From positions 1 through 64,000 of the forward strand of contig JAPKCH010000005.1 in assembly GCA_026421185.1 (NCBI GenBank): a stretch of DNA of 64,000 nucleotides, given 5' to 3'. A program made the translations under genes and the position numbers. This DNA is from Dehalococcoidia bacterium (GTDB taxonomy: Bacteria; Chloroflexota; Dehalococcoidia; Lucifugimonadales; Lucifugimonadaceae). The stretch's first letter is position 1; each line of letters opens with the position of its first letter. Positions 16,726 to 26,047 of this stretch are shown in pieces. The notes under the pieces were generated by a model that was not told the DNA's origin, ran no database searches, and saw nothing but the letters and a program-made list of their open reading frames with translations.

Positions 16726-17657
16726 AGTTCATCTTCAGGAAGGGCACGCTCGACGTGAGCGCCGCCCCACTCTGAAGCTCTTCTTGCCAACCGCTCACGG
16801 TGGAACATGTATTGATTGGCAAGAGACGAGTGTTCACCGAAGTAGTCACGAGCCCAGTCTGCAGCGTAACTCAGCGACGCTTTTTCAGGCAGATCGTACC
16901 ATTTGTGCAATGCTCGCAAAATGTGCCGGTCGACTATGAATGATTCTGATTTGTCGAGCGAAAACGCCAGTACGCAATCGGCGACCTTCTCGCCGACTCC
17001 GTGTAAATCTATTAGGGCTTCACGAGCATCTTGATACGATGCCTCACGCAGGTCAACTAGTTTCAATTGTCCTGAAGCAATCGCTTCGGCAGCAGGAATC
17101 AAGTATTTGGCTCGGAACCCGAAACCAAGATCGCGCAGAAATTGTTCACCGGCTTCCGCAACTACTTCCGGTTCAGGAAAAGTTACGTCGCGATCTTCAG
17201 GACCTACTGAGTACCCTAATCGCTCCGCTGCAGAACCTACGTTCAATTTGATTCGGGGGATATTCGATGTACTTGATGTGATAAATCCGAAAAGGCATTC
17301 CCAAGGATCTTGACGAAGAACCCTCAATCCTGAGTACCCCCGCAAAGCAGGGCCTAGACATGGATCGTTGGCAAACTTTGTTCTAAATCCATCGATATCT
17401 TGGTCTTGCCCCAGATACTCGAGCATCGTGTGTTCGAGACCAATAACACCCTTATCATCAAGGGGAGTCACTAGTACTCCACCATCAGCTCCGCTGACGT
17501 TGAGTAGCCGACGCCCCACGACTCCTCTGTAGCCACCCGTCTCTTCAGGCCACCATCGAAATGCCTGACCGCCGTCGAGCGTCGCTTCCACGTCGACATA
17601 GCCGACGGATAGAAATACAGAATTCGCTGTCATTATGTTGTTTTCAGACGTTGTCAC
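16722..17657 (-). CDS. ogg: 8-oxoguanine DNA glycosylase/AP lyase (OGG1-type)
   Basis: A 311-residue base-excision enzyme of the helix-hairpin-helix family with the N-terminal beta domain of eukaryote-type OGG1. The hairpin LHGVGEKVADCVLAF holds the catalytic K224 of bifunctional glycosylases, and D243 in IVDRH is the general catalytic Asp. DPWECLFGFITSSTSNI is the usual lead into the HhH domain. It removes oxidised guanine and nicks the strand. The GTG start overlaps the TGA stop of dinG (GTGA), so the two repair genes are coupled. The OGG1 type is less common in bacteria than MutM; an AlkA-like assignment is less likely because K224 is present. Confidence 0.88.
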   Translation of the reverse strand: MTTSENNIMTANSVFLSVGYVDVEATLDGGQAFRWWPEETGGYRGVVGRRLLNVSGADGGVLVTPLDDKGVIGLEHTMLEYLGQDQDIDGFRTKFANDPCLGPALRGYSGLRVLRQDPWECLFGFITSSTSNIPRIKLNVGSAAERLGYSVGPEDRDVTFPEPEVVAEAGEQFLRDLGFGFRAKYLIPAAEAIASGQLKLVDLREASYQDAREALIDLHGVGEKVADCVLAFSLDKSESFIVDRHILRALHKWYDLPEKASLSYAADWARDYFGEHSSLANQYMFHRERLARRASEWGGAHVERALPEDEL

Positions 17658-20464
17658 TCGAATGTCCCATCGCGCCAGCTTTCCAGTAGTGGAAACAGAC
17701 GTTCACTGCTAACCCGGCGAACTGTGCATCTGGGCAGCGCTCGTTGGAATTTAACACCGTAATTTTTAGTCACAATTCGATTGTCTAGAATTACAAATAC
17801 GCCTCGATCAGTTCGGGATCGAATCAGGCGTCCGAACCCTTGTCTAAACCTCTGAACTGCTTCAGGAATGCTGTACTCGCCAAATCCATCTTCGAACTGC
17901 TCGCTACGAGCCGCCACAATTGGATCCGATGGCACAGGGAACGGCAGACGAGCCATTACCAACGCATCGAGCGAAGCGCCCTGAAGGTCTACACCTTCCC
18001 AGAGGCTACTTGTTCCCAATGCTATTGTTGGGCCATCTTCAGCAAGCATTCGCATGATTCTAGCCGGAGAACCGTCAGCGCCTTGAGCGATCACTCGAAT
18101 ACCCTCTTGCCCGAGAACCGAAGATATCGCTTTACGAGCATTGTCGAGTGCTGATATCGACGTGAAAAGGACCAATACTCGTCCCGCACTGGACCGAGCA
18201 ATATTTATCAATACATCGGCGGTGGCATTAGCGAACCCAGGATCACCAGGTGCAGGCATATCTTCAGGAACAGCGATCAGCGTGTTCTTTTTGTAATCGT
18301 ACGGTGAACCAAGCACGAGATCTTTTCCTGTGCTTAGACCAATTGAGTTTCGATACCTTTCGAAGTTCTTTTCATATGCAATAGTTGCGCCTGTGAGAAT
18401 GACCGATCGGTCATTCTCGAACAGTGCCTGATTTAGTTTGACCGAGACATTTAACGGAGCACCGTTGATGTTTGTCCCTCTGCTTCCAGTCTGGGCCCTG
18501 AGCCAGTAGACACTGTCATCTAGCGGCTCGGGAATTGCTTCACGAAGAGAAGTCGCAGCGTATTCAACAGAATCTTTCACTGCGTAAGCATCAAGAAGTA
18601 AACCCTCAGCCGAACTGTCTTTTGTCGCCGAAGCCTGCTCACAAAGTTCAACAAGATGTGCCGAAACCTCAAGAAGGCGCGTGTTGGCATTCTCCCACGC
18701 AATTTCCATGTCGCTCCAAATCGGTTGAGAGCGCACACTAGCAGTAAGTCTGATCTCAGACTGATGTTGCGACCCTCTAGCAGCCGTTGCGGCTATCTGT
18801 GCCGCCATATCAAACATGACTGAAGCATTCTGTATGGCTGAATCAACGGCTTCTGTCGCCTGTGCGGCAATATTCGTTGAAGCATCGAGGGCGTTCACAA
18901 CCCCTTTGGAAATTGTCGAAGCGAGCTTGGTGAGAATGCCACGATTTCCTGTCAGCTGTCGAAGCTCATTTTCAAGTTGGAACTGGTTTACAGAAAACCC
19001 TAAATGGCTAGTTGCAGCTGATTCGAGGTGGTGTGCTTCATCGATCACCAAAACGTCGTGTTCTGGCAATAACCCGCCACCCATAGCGATATCCGACATC
19101 AACAATGCGTGATTGATGATCACGACATTGGACGAGTTCGCCTGATTCCGCGCTTTACGTAAGAAACACGGACCTTCGTTCGAAGGGCACATCGCCGCAC
19201 CTTGTGCGGAAAATCTGTTGAAAAGCGGCGTAAGACGTCCTAGCGCTAGTTCGCTACGATCACCTGTTTTAGTTTCACGGAGCCACACAAGTATCTTTGA
19301 TAGAAGTTTTGATTCAACATCGTTGGGATCTGTCGATAAAACTGCGTTTTGCCATCGTTTGAAACAAACGTAATTCGCCCTGCCCTTGAGTTGAGATGCT
19401 CGCATACGATCTGCTTTTTCACCAGATGCAAGCAAAGCTGTCGAAGTGATTTCGACATCTTTACCGATCAACTGCTCTTGGAGGTTGATCGTATTCGTCG
19501 AGATAACTATTTTCTTTCCAGAACGAATAGCTTGTAGAACGGACGGGATTAGATAAGCGAGTGACTTACCAACACCAGTACCGGCTTCGACAATCAGATG
19601 TTCTTGATTTTCGATTGCTTCAGCAACAGCTTTAGCCATTTCGACTTGCTCAGGACGGGATTCAAATCCCGTTAAGGTTTTCTCAAGCGAGCCACCTTCG
19701 CCAAATATGGCTTCTACAGCGTCTTCAACCTTCTGAGAATCTATCGCGTCTTGATCGTATTTATGTGGTTCGACTGACGGGATTTTTGAAGACGAACGCA
19801 GTCGAGTCGAGAGTTCCTTAGGATCAATTCCGGTAAGACTGTCGCTCGTCGGCAGTAGTGGTGAATCATCGGAATCTAGTATGCGTCGCGCAAGCGCACC
19901 GAGTGGAGTGCTCGCTTTTTCTCCGAGCGTCTTGATCTGTTCGATTACAGACCGATCGAACCCTTCAATAATTCCCAGTAGGTGAAGGAATAGGTCTCGG
20001 GTAGCTAGTGCGTCTGAAAGCGCTCGATGTGGATTGTCGTGCAGGAAGCCGAATCTTTGCGAGAGACGCCCGAGGCTATATTCGGGTCCGGAAGGAAGCG
20101 CAATTTCAGCCATCGACATCGTGTCGTACAGGCCATCAGGCTTGACGCCGTGCGAGCGAAGAAATGATGCATCGAATCCAACGTTGTGACCTATGATAGG
20201 TACACCAGCAATGAATTCAGCTACTTCAACTTTTACATCATCCCAATCAGCGGCGGAATCAACATCGTCTTGAGAAATCCCGGTCAGACCAATGATGAAG
20301 CTCGACAACTTTCGTTGAGGATTGACCAACATGCTTAGCGTATCGACTTGCTCGCCGCCGATGAATTTGACGGCTCCTACCTCAATTATGTGATCAGACT
20401 TGGCGTTGATACCTGTCGTTTCGAGGTCTAGCGCTATTAGTATGTCTTGGTGAATTCCGGTCAA
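17654..20464 (-). CDS. dinG: DnaQ-type exonuclease / DinG-family helicase fusion
   Basis: A 936-residue protein. Residues 1-165 are a DEDDh 3'-5' exonuclease (D13, E15 in LDLETTG; D98 in NVGFD; HRALSDALAT near 146-155). A linker follows to about 265. The rest is a superfamily 2 helicase with Walker A AGTGVGKS (294-301), VIDEAHHLE, and cysteines of an XPD-like Fe-S cluster in NYVCFKRW and AAMCPSNEGPCF. The C-terminal QRFRQGFGRLIRS is helicase motif VI. The fusion is the form known from Gram-positives. It probably unwinds R-loops, D-loops or damaged DNA. TTG start at 20464. Confidence 0.9.
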   Translation of the reverse strand: MTGIHQDILIALDLETTGINAKSDHIIEVGAVKFIGGEQVDTLSMLVNPQRKLSSFIIGLTGISQDDVDSAADWDDVKVEVAEFIAGVPIIGHNVGFDASFLRSHGVKPDGLYDTMSMAEIALPSGPEYSLGRLSQRFGFLHDNPHRALSDALATRDLFLHLLGIIEGFDRSVIEQIKTLGEKASTPLGALARRILDSDDSPLLPTSDSLTGIDPKELSTRLRSSSKIPSVEPHKYDQDAIDSQKVEDAVEAIFGEGGSLEKTLTGFESRPEQVEMAKAVAEAIENQEHLIVEAGTGVGKSLAYLIPSVLQAIRSGKKIVISTNTINLQEQLIGKDVEITSTALLASGEKADRMRASQLKGRANYVCFKRWQNAVLSTDPNDVESKLLSKILVWLRETKTGDRSELALGRLTPLFNRFSAQGAAMCPSNEGPCFLRKARNQANSSNVVIINHALLMSDIAMGGGLLPEHDVLVIDEAHHLESAATSHLGFSVNQFQLENELRQLTGNRGILTKLASTISKGVVNALDASTNIAAQATEAVDSAIQNASVMFDMAAQIAATAARGSQHQSEIRLTASVRSQPIWSDMEIAWENANTRLLEVSAHLVELCEQASATKDSSAEGLLLDAYAVKDSVEYAATSLREAIPEPLDDSVYWLRAQTGSRGTNINGAPLNVSVKLNQALFENDRSVILTGATIAYEKNFERYRNSIGLSTGKDLVLGSPYDYKKNTLIAVPEDMPAPGDPGFANATADVLINIARSSAGRVLVLFTSISALDNARKAISSVLGQEGIRVIAQGADGSPARIMRMLAEDGPTIALGTSSLWEGVDLQGASLDALVMARLPFPVPSDPIVAARSEQFEDGFGEYSIPEAVQRFRQGFGRLIRSRTDRGVFVILDNRIVTKNYGVKFQRALPRCTVRRVSSERLFPLLESWRDGTFE

Positions 20465-20588
20465 TTATCTGCGTTTCTCTATCTGTAAATAGGTGGAGTT
20501 GTTCGTTTAAAATAACGACTTTGACTCTATCGGAATCCCAAGAAATTCAAACCGTCACTAAGTAGCTAATTGATCGAGTTCAGGTCGA

Positions 20589-21662
20589 TTAATAACCCGC
20601 TGATTTCAAGACTCTGTCGACATTCTCAAACCCGGATTCAATTTCCTTAGCGTCTATCCCCCGTATTACGTTAGTCATAGCTGCATTGACGGGAGTATCA
20701 ATTCCGACTTTTGAACCTTCCTGACACACAAACCCGTTCATCTGGTAAATCTCAGTCGGTCGACCTTTCACGACATCTTGTGCCATTGAAGGTCGCCAAT
20801 TAGCACCTGAAGATTTCTCCAAAAGTTCAGCGTCGAGCAGTTCGTAAACATCTCCTCGTGAAGCTTCGGACCATTGCTTAGCGGATTTGCCTCCGAAGTT
20901 TTCGACATCGTGACCCAGTGCAAGTCCGACTGCAGCGACTTCTTGAGCTAGTCGAATTTGAAGCTCACGTCCCCGTGCGTGCTTGTTCAAATCTGCCATT
21001 CCCATCCCACTAGAAGCAGCGACAGGGTTTCCCATTGAGTTCTGACCAAGTTTCGCCCATCGTTCGCCCCACAAGTTGGTGGTCACTTTCCCGCCATCTA
21101 CGGGGTCGAGAATGTCGATAAGCTCATGAAGACGTGGGCTATCACTTCCATCGTGATTACCTGCCCTAAAAACGATGTGCCCGTGATCTCTGCGTCTTGT
21201 CTCACCGGGACGTTCAACTTTGCCAGCTTGCCACATAGCTACGGAAATACTCGACATCACTAAACCGACAGCGCGGTCGGCGCCTACAGCTTCGGCCACC
21301 GCAGGATCCGTCCAAGTATTTTGGGAAGAAACAATGAAACCATCTGGTTTCACGAACTTATTGATGAAAGTTGCAGCCCAAGGGGTGTCATATGCCTTAA
21401 CCGCTACAAAACCGATATCAAACTTTTCTTCACGGGCCAGTAGTTCATTTTCGTGGAGGTGAAACATAGTTGGGTATACAACAAATGATTCATGCGGACC
21501 GTCTACGTGTAATCCGTTCTTTCGAATCTTCTCAACCTGTTCATCCCACATGTCGACAAAAGTAACGTCATGCCCTGTGTGGGATAACCATCCGCCGAGA
21601 TAAGAACCGACAGCACCAGCACCGATAAATATGATTCGTTTTTTTTCTGATTTACTTGGCAT
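20589..21662 (-). CDS. 2-dehydropantoate 2-reductase family protein (PanE/ApbA)
   Basis: A 357-residue Rossmann reductase. FIGAGAVGSYLGGWL is the NADP-binding motif, FVAVKAYDT and SQNTWTDPAV are family motifs, and a helical C-terminal domain carries the lysine/asparagine/serine substrate region. I start it at ATG 21662; an upstream in-frame TTG at 21701 is less convincing. Another PanE-like gene is at 32750, and at most one is expected for pantothenate synthesis, so this copy may reduce another 2-keto acid. Members of this family in catabolic contexts are often mis-annotated as PanE. Confidence 0.8.
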   Translation of the reverse strand: MPSKSEKKRIIFIGAGAVGSYLGGWLSHTGHDVTFVDMWDEQVEKIRKNGLHVDGPHESFVVYPTMFHLHENELLAREEKFDIGFVAVKAYDTPWAATFINKFVKPDGFIVSSQNTWTDPAVAEAVGADRAVGLVMSSISVAMWQAGKVERPGETRRRDHGHIVFRAGNHDGSDSPRLHELIDILDPVDGGKVTTNLWGERWAKLGQNSMGNPVAASSGMGMADLNKHARGRELQIRLAQEVAAVGLALGHDVENFGGKSAKQWSEASRGDVYELLDAELLEKSSGANWRPSMAQDVVKGRPTEIYQMNGFVCQEGSKVGIDTPVNAAMTNVIRGIDAKEIESGFENVDRVLKSAGY

Positions 21663-21731
21663 TAAGTCATACCTATCCAAAACTAAGGGGAGGATCGACA
21701 AACTTGCTGGTTTAGTCGTAGCAGACGGCTT

Positions 21732-21899
21732 CTAAACAACCTTGCGTCGTTCGTTGCTGTTCATAAACTCTTCTTTCATCTCTGATGGTGGATAAGTGTA
21801 TCGTTTGCTCGACATTAGCCATCCTTCGGATCTAGTGACACTAGTTCGAATCGTCACATCTTTTCGTTCCTTAACTGTTTCAATTTGAGTAATCTTCAC
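21732..21899 (-). CDS. Small hypothetical ORF (55 aa)
   Basis: An open frame from GTG 21899 gives 55 residues beginning MKITQIETVKERKDV and ending NERRKVV. The first eight residues look like the opening strand of enolase-superfamily proteins (compare MKITSIET at 3181), but the rest does not continue that fold. It may be a remnant or a real small basic protein. I do not recognise it. The rest of the 21663-22071 gap holds no other clear gene. Confidence 0.25.
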   Translation of the reverse strand: MKITQIETVKERKDVTIRTSVTRSEGWLMSSKRYTYPPSEMKEEFMNSNERRKVV

Positions 21900-22071
21900 G
21901 TGGGATTAGCACTTTGCCTACAGCAGCTTTATATTTGGACGGAATGGTCGCAGAGTATACGACGTATCAGGTTACAATTCGCCGTCACATTACAATGTTC
22001 GAGTCATCTGTAGATATTTGTCTAAATACAGCGGTCAATATAAAGCCGTCAACATAATCAAGAGGTAATAA

Positions 22072-23037
22072 TTGAAAGCAGCCAGAGTAGTAGCGAGACG
22101 TAAGATTGAATTTCTTGACGTTCCAGAACCGGGTCCTCTTGAACAAGACGAAGTACAAGTAAAACTTGAATCGTTGTCGATTTGCGGTAGTGACATTTAC
22201 CTTGAATATGACGCAGCGCTACCTGAAGCAGAATACCCATTCGTTCCCGGTGCACCAATGCACGAGTGTGCGGGTGTGGTTGTGGATAGTCGAGATCCTG
22301 ATTACAAAGAGGGACAACGAGTAATTGTCATTCCACGTGATGTTGCAGGTATGCAAGAACAAGTTGTTCAGACCGCTGATCGTCTGATCAAGCTTCCTGA
22401 CTGGGGAGATTTGTCTGAGTGGGTAATGTGCCAGCACTCAGGAACTGCGCTTTACTCTGCTCGCAAGTGGGGTAATCCAATGGGCAAAAAAATCGCGGTG
22501 ATCGGTCAGGGTGGCATCGGTCTGACGTTCACAATGATCGCCGAGCGCCAAGGCGCGCAGCAAATTGTGGGCATCGATCTTGAAGAATATCGTTGCCGAA
22601 AGTCAGCGGAACTTGGAGCCACACACACGATCAATGCATCGAATGAAAACACTTTAGAAGCATCGAAAGAAATAACCGAAGGAAATTTGTTTGATGTTGT
22701 TGTCGATGCCAGTGGTGATCCTGACGGATTAGGAATCGCTATCGACCTCGTAAAAGACGAAGGACAAATCATTTCATTTAGTTTGATTGATCCAGCAACG
22801 GCTTCATTTGACCACCGAAAATGGATGGTCAAAAATATCCAAATGAACGCCACTGTAATTGCGGCGACAAACGAACCTATCACGGAAATTCGGGATATCG
22901 TTGCACTTAAAGAACGCGGCTGGATTGACCCTGGCGTGCTTAAGACACACGACACAAAATTTGAGGATGCTCAGGACGCGTTTGAAATGTATCGACTTCG
23001 TCAAGATGGAGTTATCAAGGTAGCTATGTCCATCTAG
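22072..23037 (+). CDS. Zn-dependent alcohol dehydrogenase (MDR family)
   Basis: A 321-residue medium-chain dehydrogenase. Catalytic zinc ligands C38 (ICGSD), H64 and E65 (MHECAG) are present; the four-cysteine structural zinc lobe is missing, making it shorter than sorbitol- or threonine-type enzymes. The NAD motif is IGQGGIGLT. TTG start at 22072 with AGAGGT five bases upstream. The substrate is unknown. It is followed by a peroxiredoxin gene 67 bases on. Confidence 0.85.
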   Translation: MKAARVVARRKIEFLDVPEPGPLEQDEVQVKLESLSICGSDIYLEYDAALPEAEYPFVPGAPMHECAGVVVDSRDPDYKEGQRVIVIPRDVAGMQEQVVQTADRLIKLPDWGDLSEWVMCQHSGTALYSARKWGNPMGKKIAVIGQGGIGLTFTMIAERQGAQQIVGIDLEEYRCRKSAELGATHTINASNENTLEASKEITEGNLFDVVVDASGDPDGLGIAIDLVKDEGQIISFSLIDPATASFDHRKWMVKNIQMNATVIAATNEPITEIRDIVALKERGWIDPGVLKTHDTKFEDAQDAFEMYRLRQDGVIKVAMSI

Positions 23038-23104
23038 CCTTACCAATGGCATAATCGTTGACGTTATACAGTTTTTAGTAATTACGCTTATATAGGAGTT
23101 TTAT

Positions 23105-23578
23105 ATGTCTGGTGAAATAGGATCGGTAGCACCGTCGTTCAATCTATTGGACACCGATGGCAATGAGTTCAACTCGAGCACACTGTCTGGTAAGAAGACT
23201 GTGATTGCTTTCTTCCCTGCGTCTTTCAGTGGCGTTTGTGCTGAAGAACTTTGCAATTTCCGAGATTCTCTTGCTGATTTTTCAGCTGTTGACGCAGAAG
23301 TTGTAGGAATTTGCATCGATGGTCGATTTGCAAACGGTGCATTCCGAGACGCTAACAATCTTCCTTTCCCAATTCTCAGCGACTACAAACAGTCGGCAAT
23401 AGCTGATTACGATGTAGTTTGGCCTGATTTCGCAGGCATGGACGGATACACAACAGCACGACGTTCAGTATTTGTTATTGGAACCGACGGAAATATCTCT
23501 TGGAAATGGCTTTCAGATGTCCCATCCGATCTTCCATCAATCCCTGATGTGAAATCGGCTGTAGAGTCCGCAAGCTAA
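23105..23578 (+). CDS. Peroxiredoxin (AhpC/TSA family, AhpE/BCP-like)
   Basis: A 157-residue thiol peroxidase that reduces hydrogen or organic peroxides. The active site reads FFPASFSGVCAEELC, with peroxidatic C45 and a possible resolving C50; the usual Thr of TxxC is Ser42. WKW near the C-terminus replaces the common arginine-strand sequence. ATG start with AGGAG upstream. A terminator hairpin follows at 23615. Confidence 0.9.
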   Translation: MSGEIGSVAPSFNLLDTDGNEFNSSTLSGKKTVIAFFPASFSGVCAEELCNFRDSLADFSAVDAEVVGICIDGRFANGAFRDANNLPFPILSDYKQSAIADYDVVWPDFAGMDGYTTARRSVFVIGTDGNISWKWLSDVPSDLPSIPDVKSAVESAS

Positions 23579-23614
23579 CCGCATTCGTCAAAAAAATAAA
23601 CACGAAAACTAAGT

Positions 23615-23647
23615 AAGCCTAGGAGTGATCCTGGGCTTTCTTGCTTT
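23615..23647 (+). terminator. Rho-independent terminator after the peroxiredoxin gene
   Basis: AGCCTAGGA, loop GTGA, TCCTGGGCT form a 9-bp stem with one G-T pair (23616-23637), followed by TTCTTGCTTT. It lies 38 bases after the peroxiredoxin stop. Confidence 0.8.
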
Positions 23648-23753
23648 AACCGTCAAAAGCATCAATTGGACGATTAACCAATTGCAATTTTCAAGCGGAA
23701 CTTATTGATGCCGTTCGTGCGGGACGCAGCTACACTACAAGCCAATAAGAGTC

Positions 23754-24581
23754 CTACTCCTCGTTTTTAGGATTCTTTGGACGCACTGAGCCGGCGCTGA
23801 CCCCTCCATCCATGAGTAGTTCGGCTCCGGTCATGTAAGAGGCGTCTTCGGAAGCTAGGAACAATATACCGCCCGCAATGTCGTCAGGCTTGCCCCAACG
23901 TCCGAGCGGAACGCGGTCAGTCCGGTATTTGCTCTGTTCAGCATCAGAGTACAAGTAATCAGTGAACGGCGTGTGTACCCAGCCAGGCATGATCGTGTTC
24001 ACTCGGATCCCCATACCAGATAACTGCAAAGCCGCCGACATTGAGAAGTTCAACATTCCACCGCGGGAGAAAGAATAGGCGGACCCGTAAGAGCCTGAGC
24101 CTTGCTTAGCGGCCATAGAAGCAAGGTTTATGATTGAACCGCCACCTGATTTTTCCATTGGCACCGCTACGGCGCGAGTTCCGAGGAATATACCGACAGT
24201 GCTGATTTCCATGGTCTTTTTCCAGACCATAAGTTCGATATCAAGTATCGATTTCGGGTCAAGAATTCCGGCGATGTTTACGAGAACGTCTAGGCGACCG
24301 AAGTTTTCCATTGTTGCATCAACAACGGTTTTCCATTGATCTTCTTCAGTAACGTCGAGGTGCATGTATATGGCATCGTGACCAGCATCTCGGAGTTGTT
24401 GAGCAGAGCGCTCACCCACCTCATCCTGAACGTCGGTGATAACGACACCCTTGCCGCCCTCTTCGAGGAATCGCCATACTGTCGCTCCACCAAATCCCAT
24501 CAAATCATCTCTGTTGGCGGCGGCAGAGCCTGTTAAGAGAGCAACTTTGCCTTCAAACCGATTTGCGAATCGTGTGGACAT
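23754..24581 (-). CDS. SDR-family protein with atypical glycine loop and Lys-to-Arg active site
   Basis: A 275-residue SDR-fold protein. The glycine loop is stretched: LLTGSAAANRDDLMGFGGAT replaces TGxxxGIG. NIAG and the C-terminal PGWVHTP, YMTGAELLMDGG motifs are normal. The catalytic Tyr is present (Y169), but the lysine four residues on is arginine (R173 in YSFSR), so activity may be altered. The partial SDR at 63772 has the same kind of stretched loop, which suggests a lineage-specific subfamily. It probably uses NAD(H). The substrate is unknown. It stands alone on its strand, 121 bases from the next gene. Confidence 0.8.
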   Translation of the reverse strand: MSTRFANRFEGKVALLTGSAAANRDDLMGFGGATVWRFLEEGGKGVVITDVQDEVGERSAQQLRDAGHDAIYMHLDVTEEDQWKTVVDATMENFGRLDVLVNIAGILDPKSILDIELMVWKKTMEISTVGIFLGTRAVAVPMEKSGGGSIINLASMAAKQGSGSYGSAYSFSRGGMLNFSMSAALQLSGMGIRVNTIMPGWVHTPFTDYLYSDAEQSKYRTDRVPLGRWGKPDDIAGGILFLASEDASYMTGAELLMDGGVSAGSVRPKNPKNEE

Positions 24582-24702
24582 TTCGTGTATTGACCTTTTA
24601 CCTAGAATAATTCAACTGAATTGAAGATTCACATGGAACACTGCTATCGAATAAGTCCGGCAAGTTTAGACCCAAGTGAGTGAGTTTCGCTGTAGGAAGC
24701 GA

Positions 24703-25140
24703 CTAAAAGTTAGAACGATGGATGGCAACGACGAGGTTTGGTAAGAGGAACCCAAATATTGCGATGAATCCCAAAATTTCTCCCAACAGATGTGATTTAC
24801 GATCGCGGAAAAAAATGAACGCTGGAATCGAGATGAAAACTGTCACGAAGAAAACGATGAATAGATATATCGGGCTTGGAACAATAGAAAGTTGACTGCT
24901 GTCACCCGATAACAGGGACTGTGAGGCGAATGCCATAACGATCGCAAAAACGTTCCAGCCTAGGAATGACACGAGAGCACTCATAGTGATCAACGTCGAT
25001 ACGTTGGATTCCACAGCTCTTTCTTTCAGAACCCTAGGTGGGTTAAATACCAATAGCAATGCTAGGTGAGTGACAAACACCATTCCCATCAACGCACCAC
25101 CGATCATGCCGGCGATCACTGTTCGTAGTGGTTCTTCCAA
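24703..25140 (-). CDS. Hypothetical membrane protein, about four TM segments
   Basis: A 145-residue hydrophobic protein with segments near residues 8-32, 50-72, 88-110 and 120-138 and short polar loops. I recognise no family. It begins with TTG directly after the ispE stop (TAATTG), so it is surely cotranscribed with ispE and rsmA, but nothing in it suggests isoprenoid chemistry. Confidence 0.65.
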   Translation of the reverse strand: MEEPLRTVIAGMIGGALMGMVFVTHLALLLVFNPPRVLKERAVESNVSTLITMSALVSFLGWNVFAIVMAFASQSLLSGDSSQLSIVPSPIYLFIVFFVTVFISIPAFIFFRDRKSHLLGEILGFIAIFGFLLPNLVVAIHRSNF

Positions 25141-26043
25141 TTACGACTCAGTCTCAACGTCGAGAGATATTGCTGGTGACGGATCGACGAGAAAAGCACG
25201 TTTACCGTGAACTCTCGTGAGAAGTAGATGCCAAGCCGTTCCGAGTTCTTTCGATGGTGGCACGGTGAACATTGATGGCCCCGCCCCGCAGAGCATGACA
25301 TCGCGTGCACCTAACGACATCAGTTGGTCACGTTGTTCACCCCATCCTGGAAACATCTGTTCGGCGATAGTCCCGAACTGATTGAAGAAGAACTCCGGAG
25401 GACAATCACTACCTGACCTAACGCGGGCTGCGAGCTTGTGAGTAAGGCTTCCTCGAGTGAACATCGATACGTTTACATGAGCAAAAACCGAAGCCGTTTT
25501 TTCGGTTGTATTTTGGTGACTAACTTCAGGCGTAAGTATTAGGAATTTAGGAATATTAGCGGCAGTAATTGGCGAAACGTCCTCGCCTCGACCTTGAACT
25601 AACGAAGTACCACCACGCACCAAGAACGGTACGTCAGATCCTACATCTGCAGCAAAATGTGTCAGTTCATCCAGTGAAAGTCCAATTTTCCAGAGTTTGT
25701 TCAGCCCGCGTAGCGTTGCTGCTGCATCGGTTGAACCTCCTCCCATCCCTGCAGATACTGGGATGTTCTTTTTGATAGAAATAAAAGCCCCATCCGAAAT
25801 TCCAGTTTTCTTTTTTAGAACAGAGGCTGCCTTAGTAGCGAGATTATTCTCAGGAGTGATCTCAGCGTCGTCACATGACACTACAATTTCGTCGGATGAT
25901 GAAATTGAAACCGTGTCAAATAGGTCGACTGTCTGCATCACTGAAGCCAAGTTGTGGTATCCGTCACGTCGTTTACCAATGATCTCCAGTGTGAGATTAA
26001 CTTTGGCAAAAGCTTTTTCTTCTATCCGTATATCGTTGGTCAT
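25141..26043 (-). CDS. ispE: 4-diphosphocytidyl-2-C-methyl-D-erythritol kinase
   Basis: A 300-residue GHMP kinase of the MEP isoprenoid pathway, phosphorylating CDP-methylerythritol. AKVNLTLEIIGKR with K14 and the DGYH segment are family hallmarks; the ATP loop is PVSAGMGGGSTDAA (about 95-108). A GAGPSMF motif lies near the C-terminus. ATG start at 26043, four bases after rsmA. The ksgA-ispE pairing is common in many bacteria. Confidence 0.95.
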   Translation of the reverse strand: MTNDIRIEEKAFAKVNLTLEIIGKRRDGYHNLASVMQTVDLFDTVSISSSDEIVVSCDDAEITPENNLATKAASVLKKKTGISDGAFISIKKNIPVSAGMGGGSTDAAATLRGLNKLWKIGLSLDELTHFAADVGSDVPFLVRGGTSLVQGRGEDVSPITAANIPKFLILTPEVSHQNTTEKTASVFAHVNVSMFTRGSLTHKLAARVRSGSDCPPEFFFNQFGTIAEQMFPGWGEQRDQLMSLGARDVMLCGAGPSMFTVPPSKELGTAWHLLLTRVHGKRAFLVDPSPAISLDVETES

Positions 26044-26047
26044 ATCG

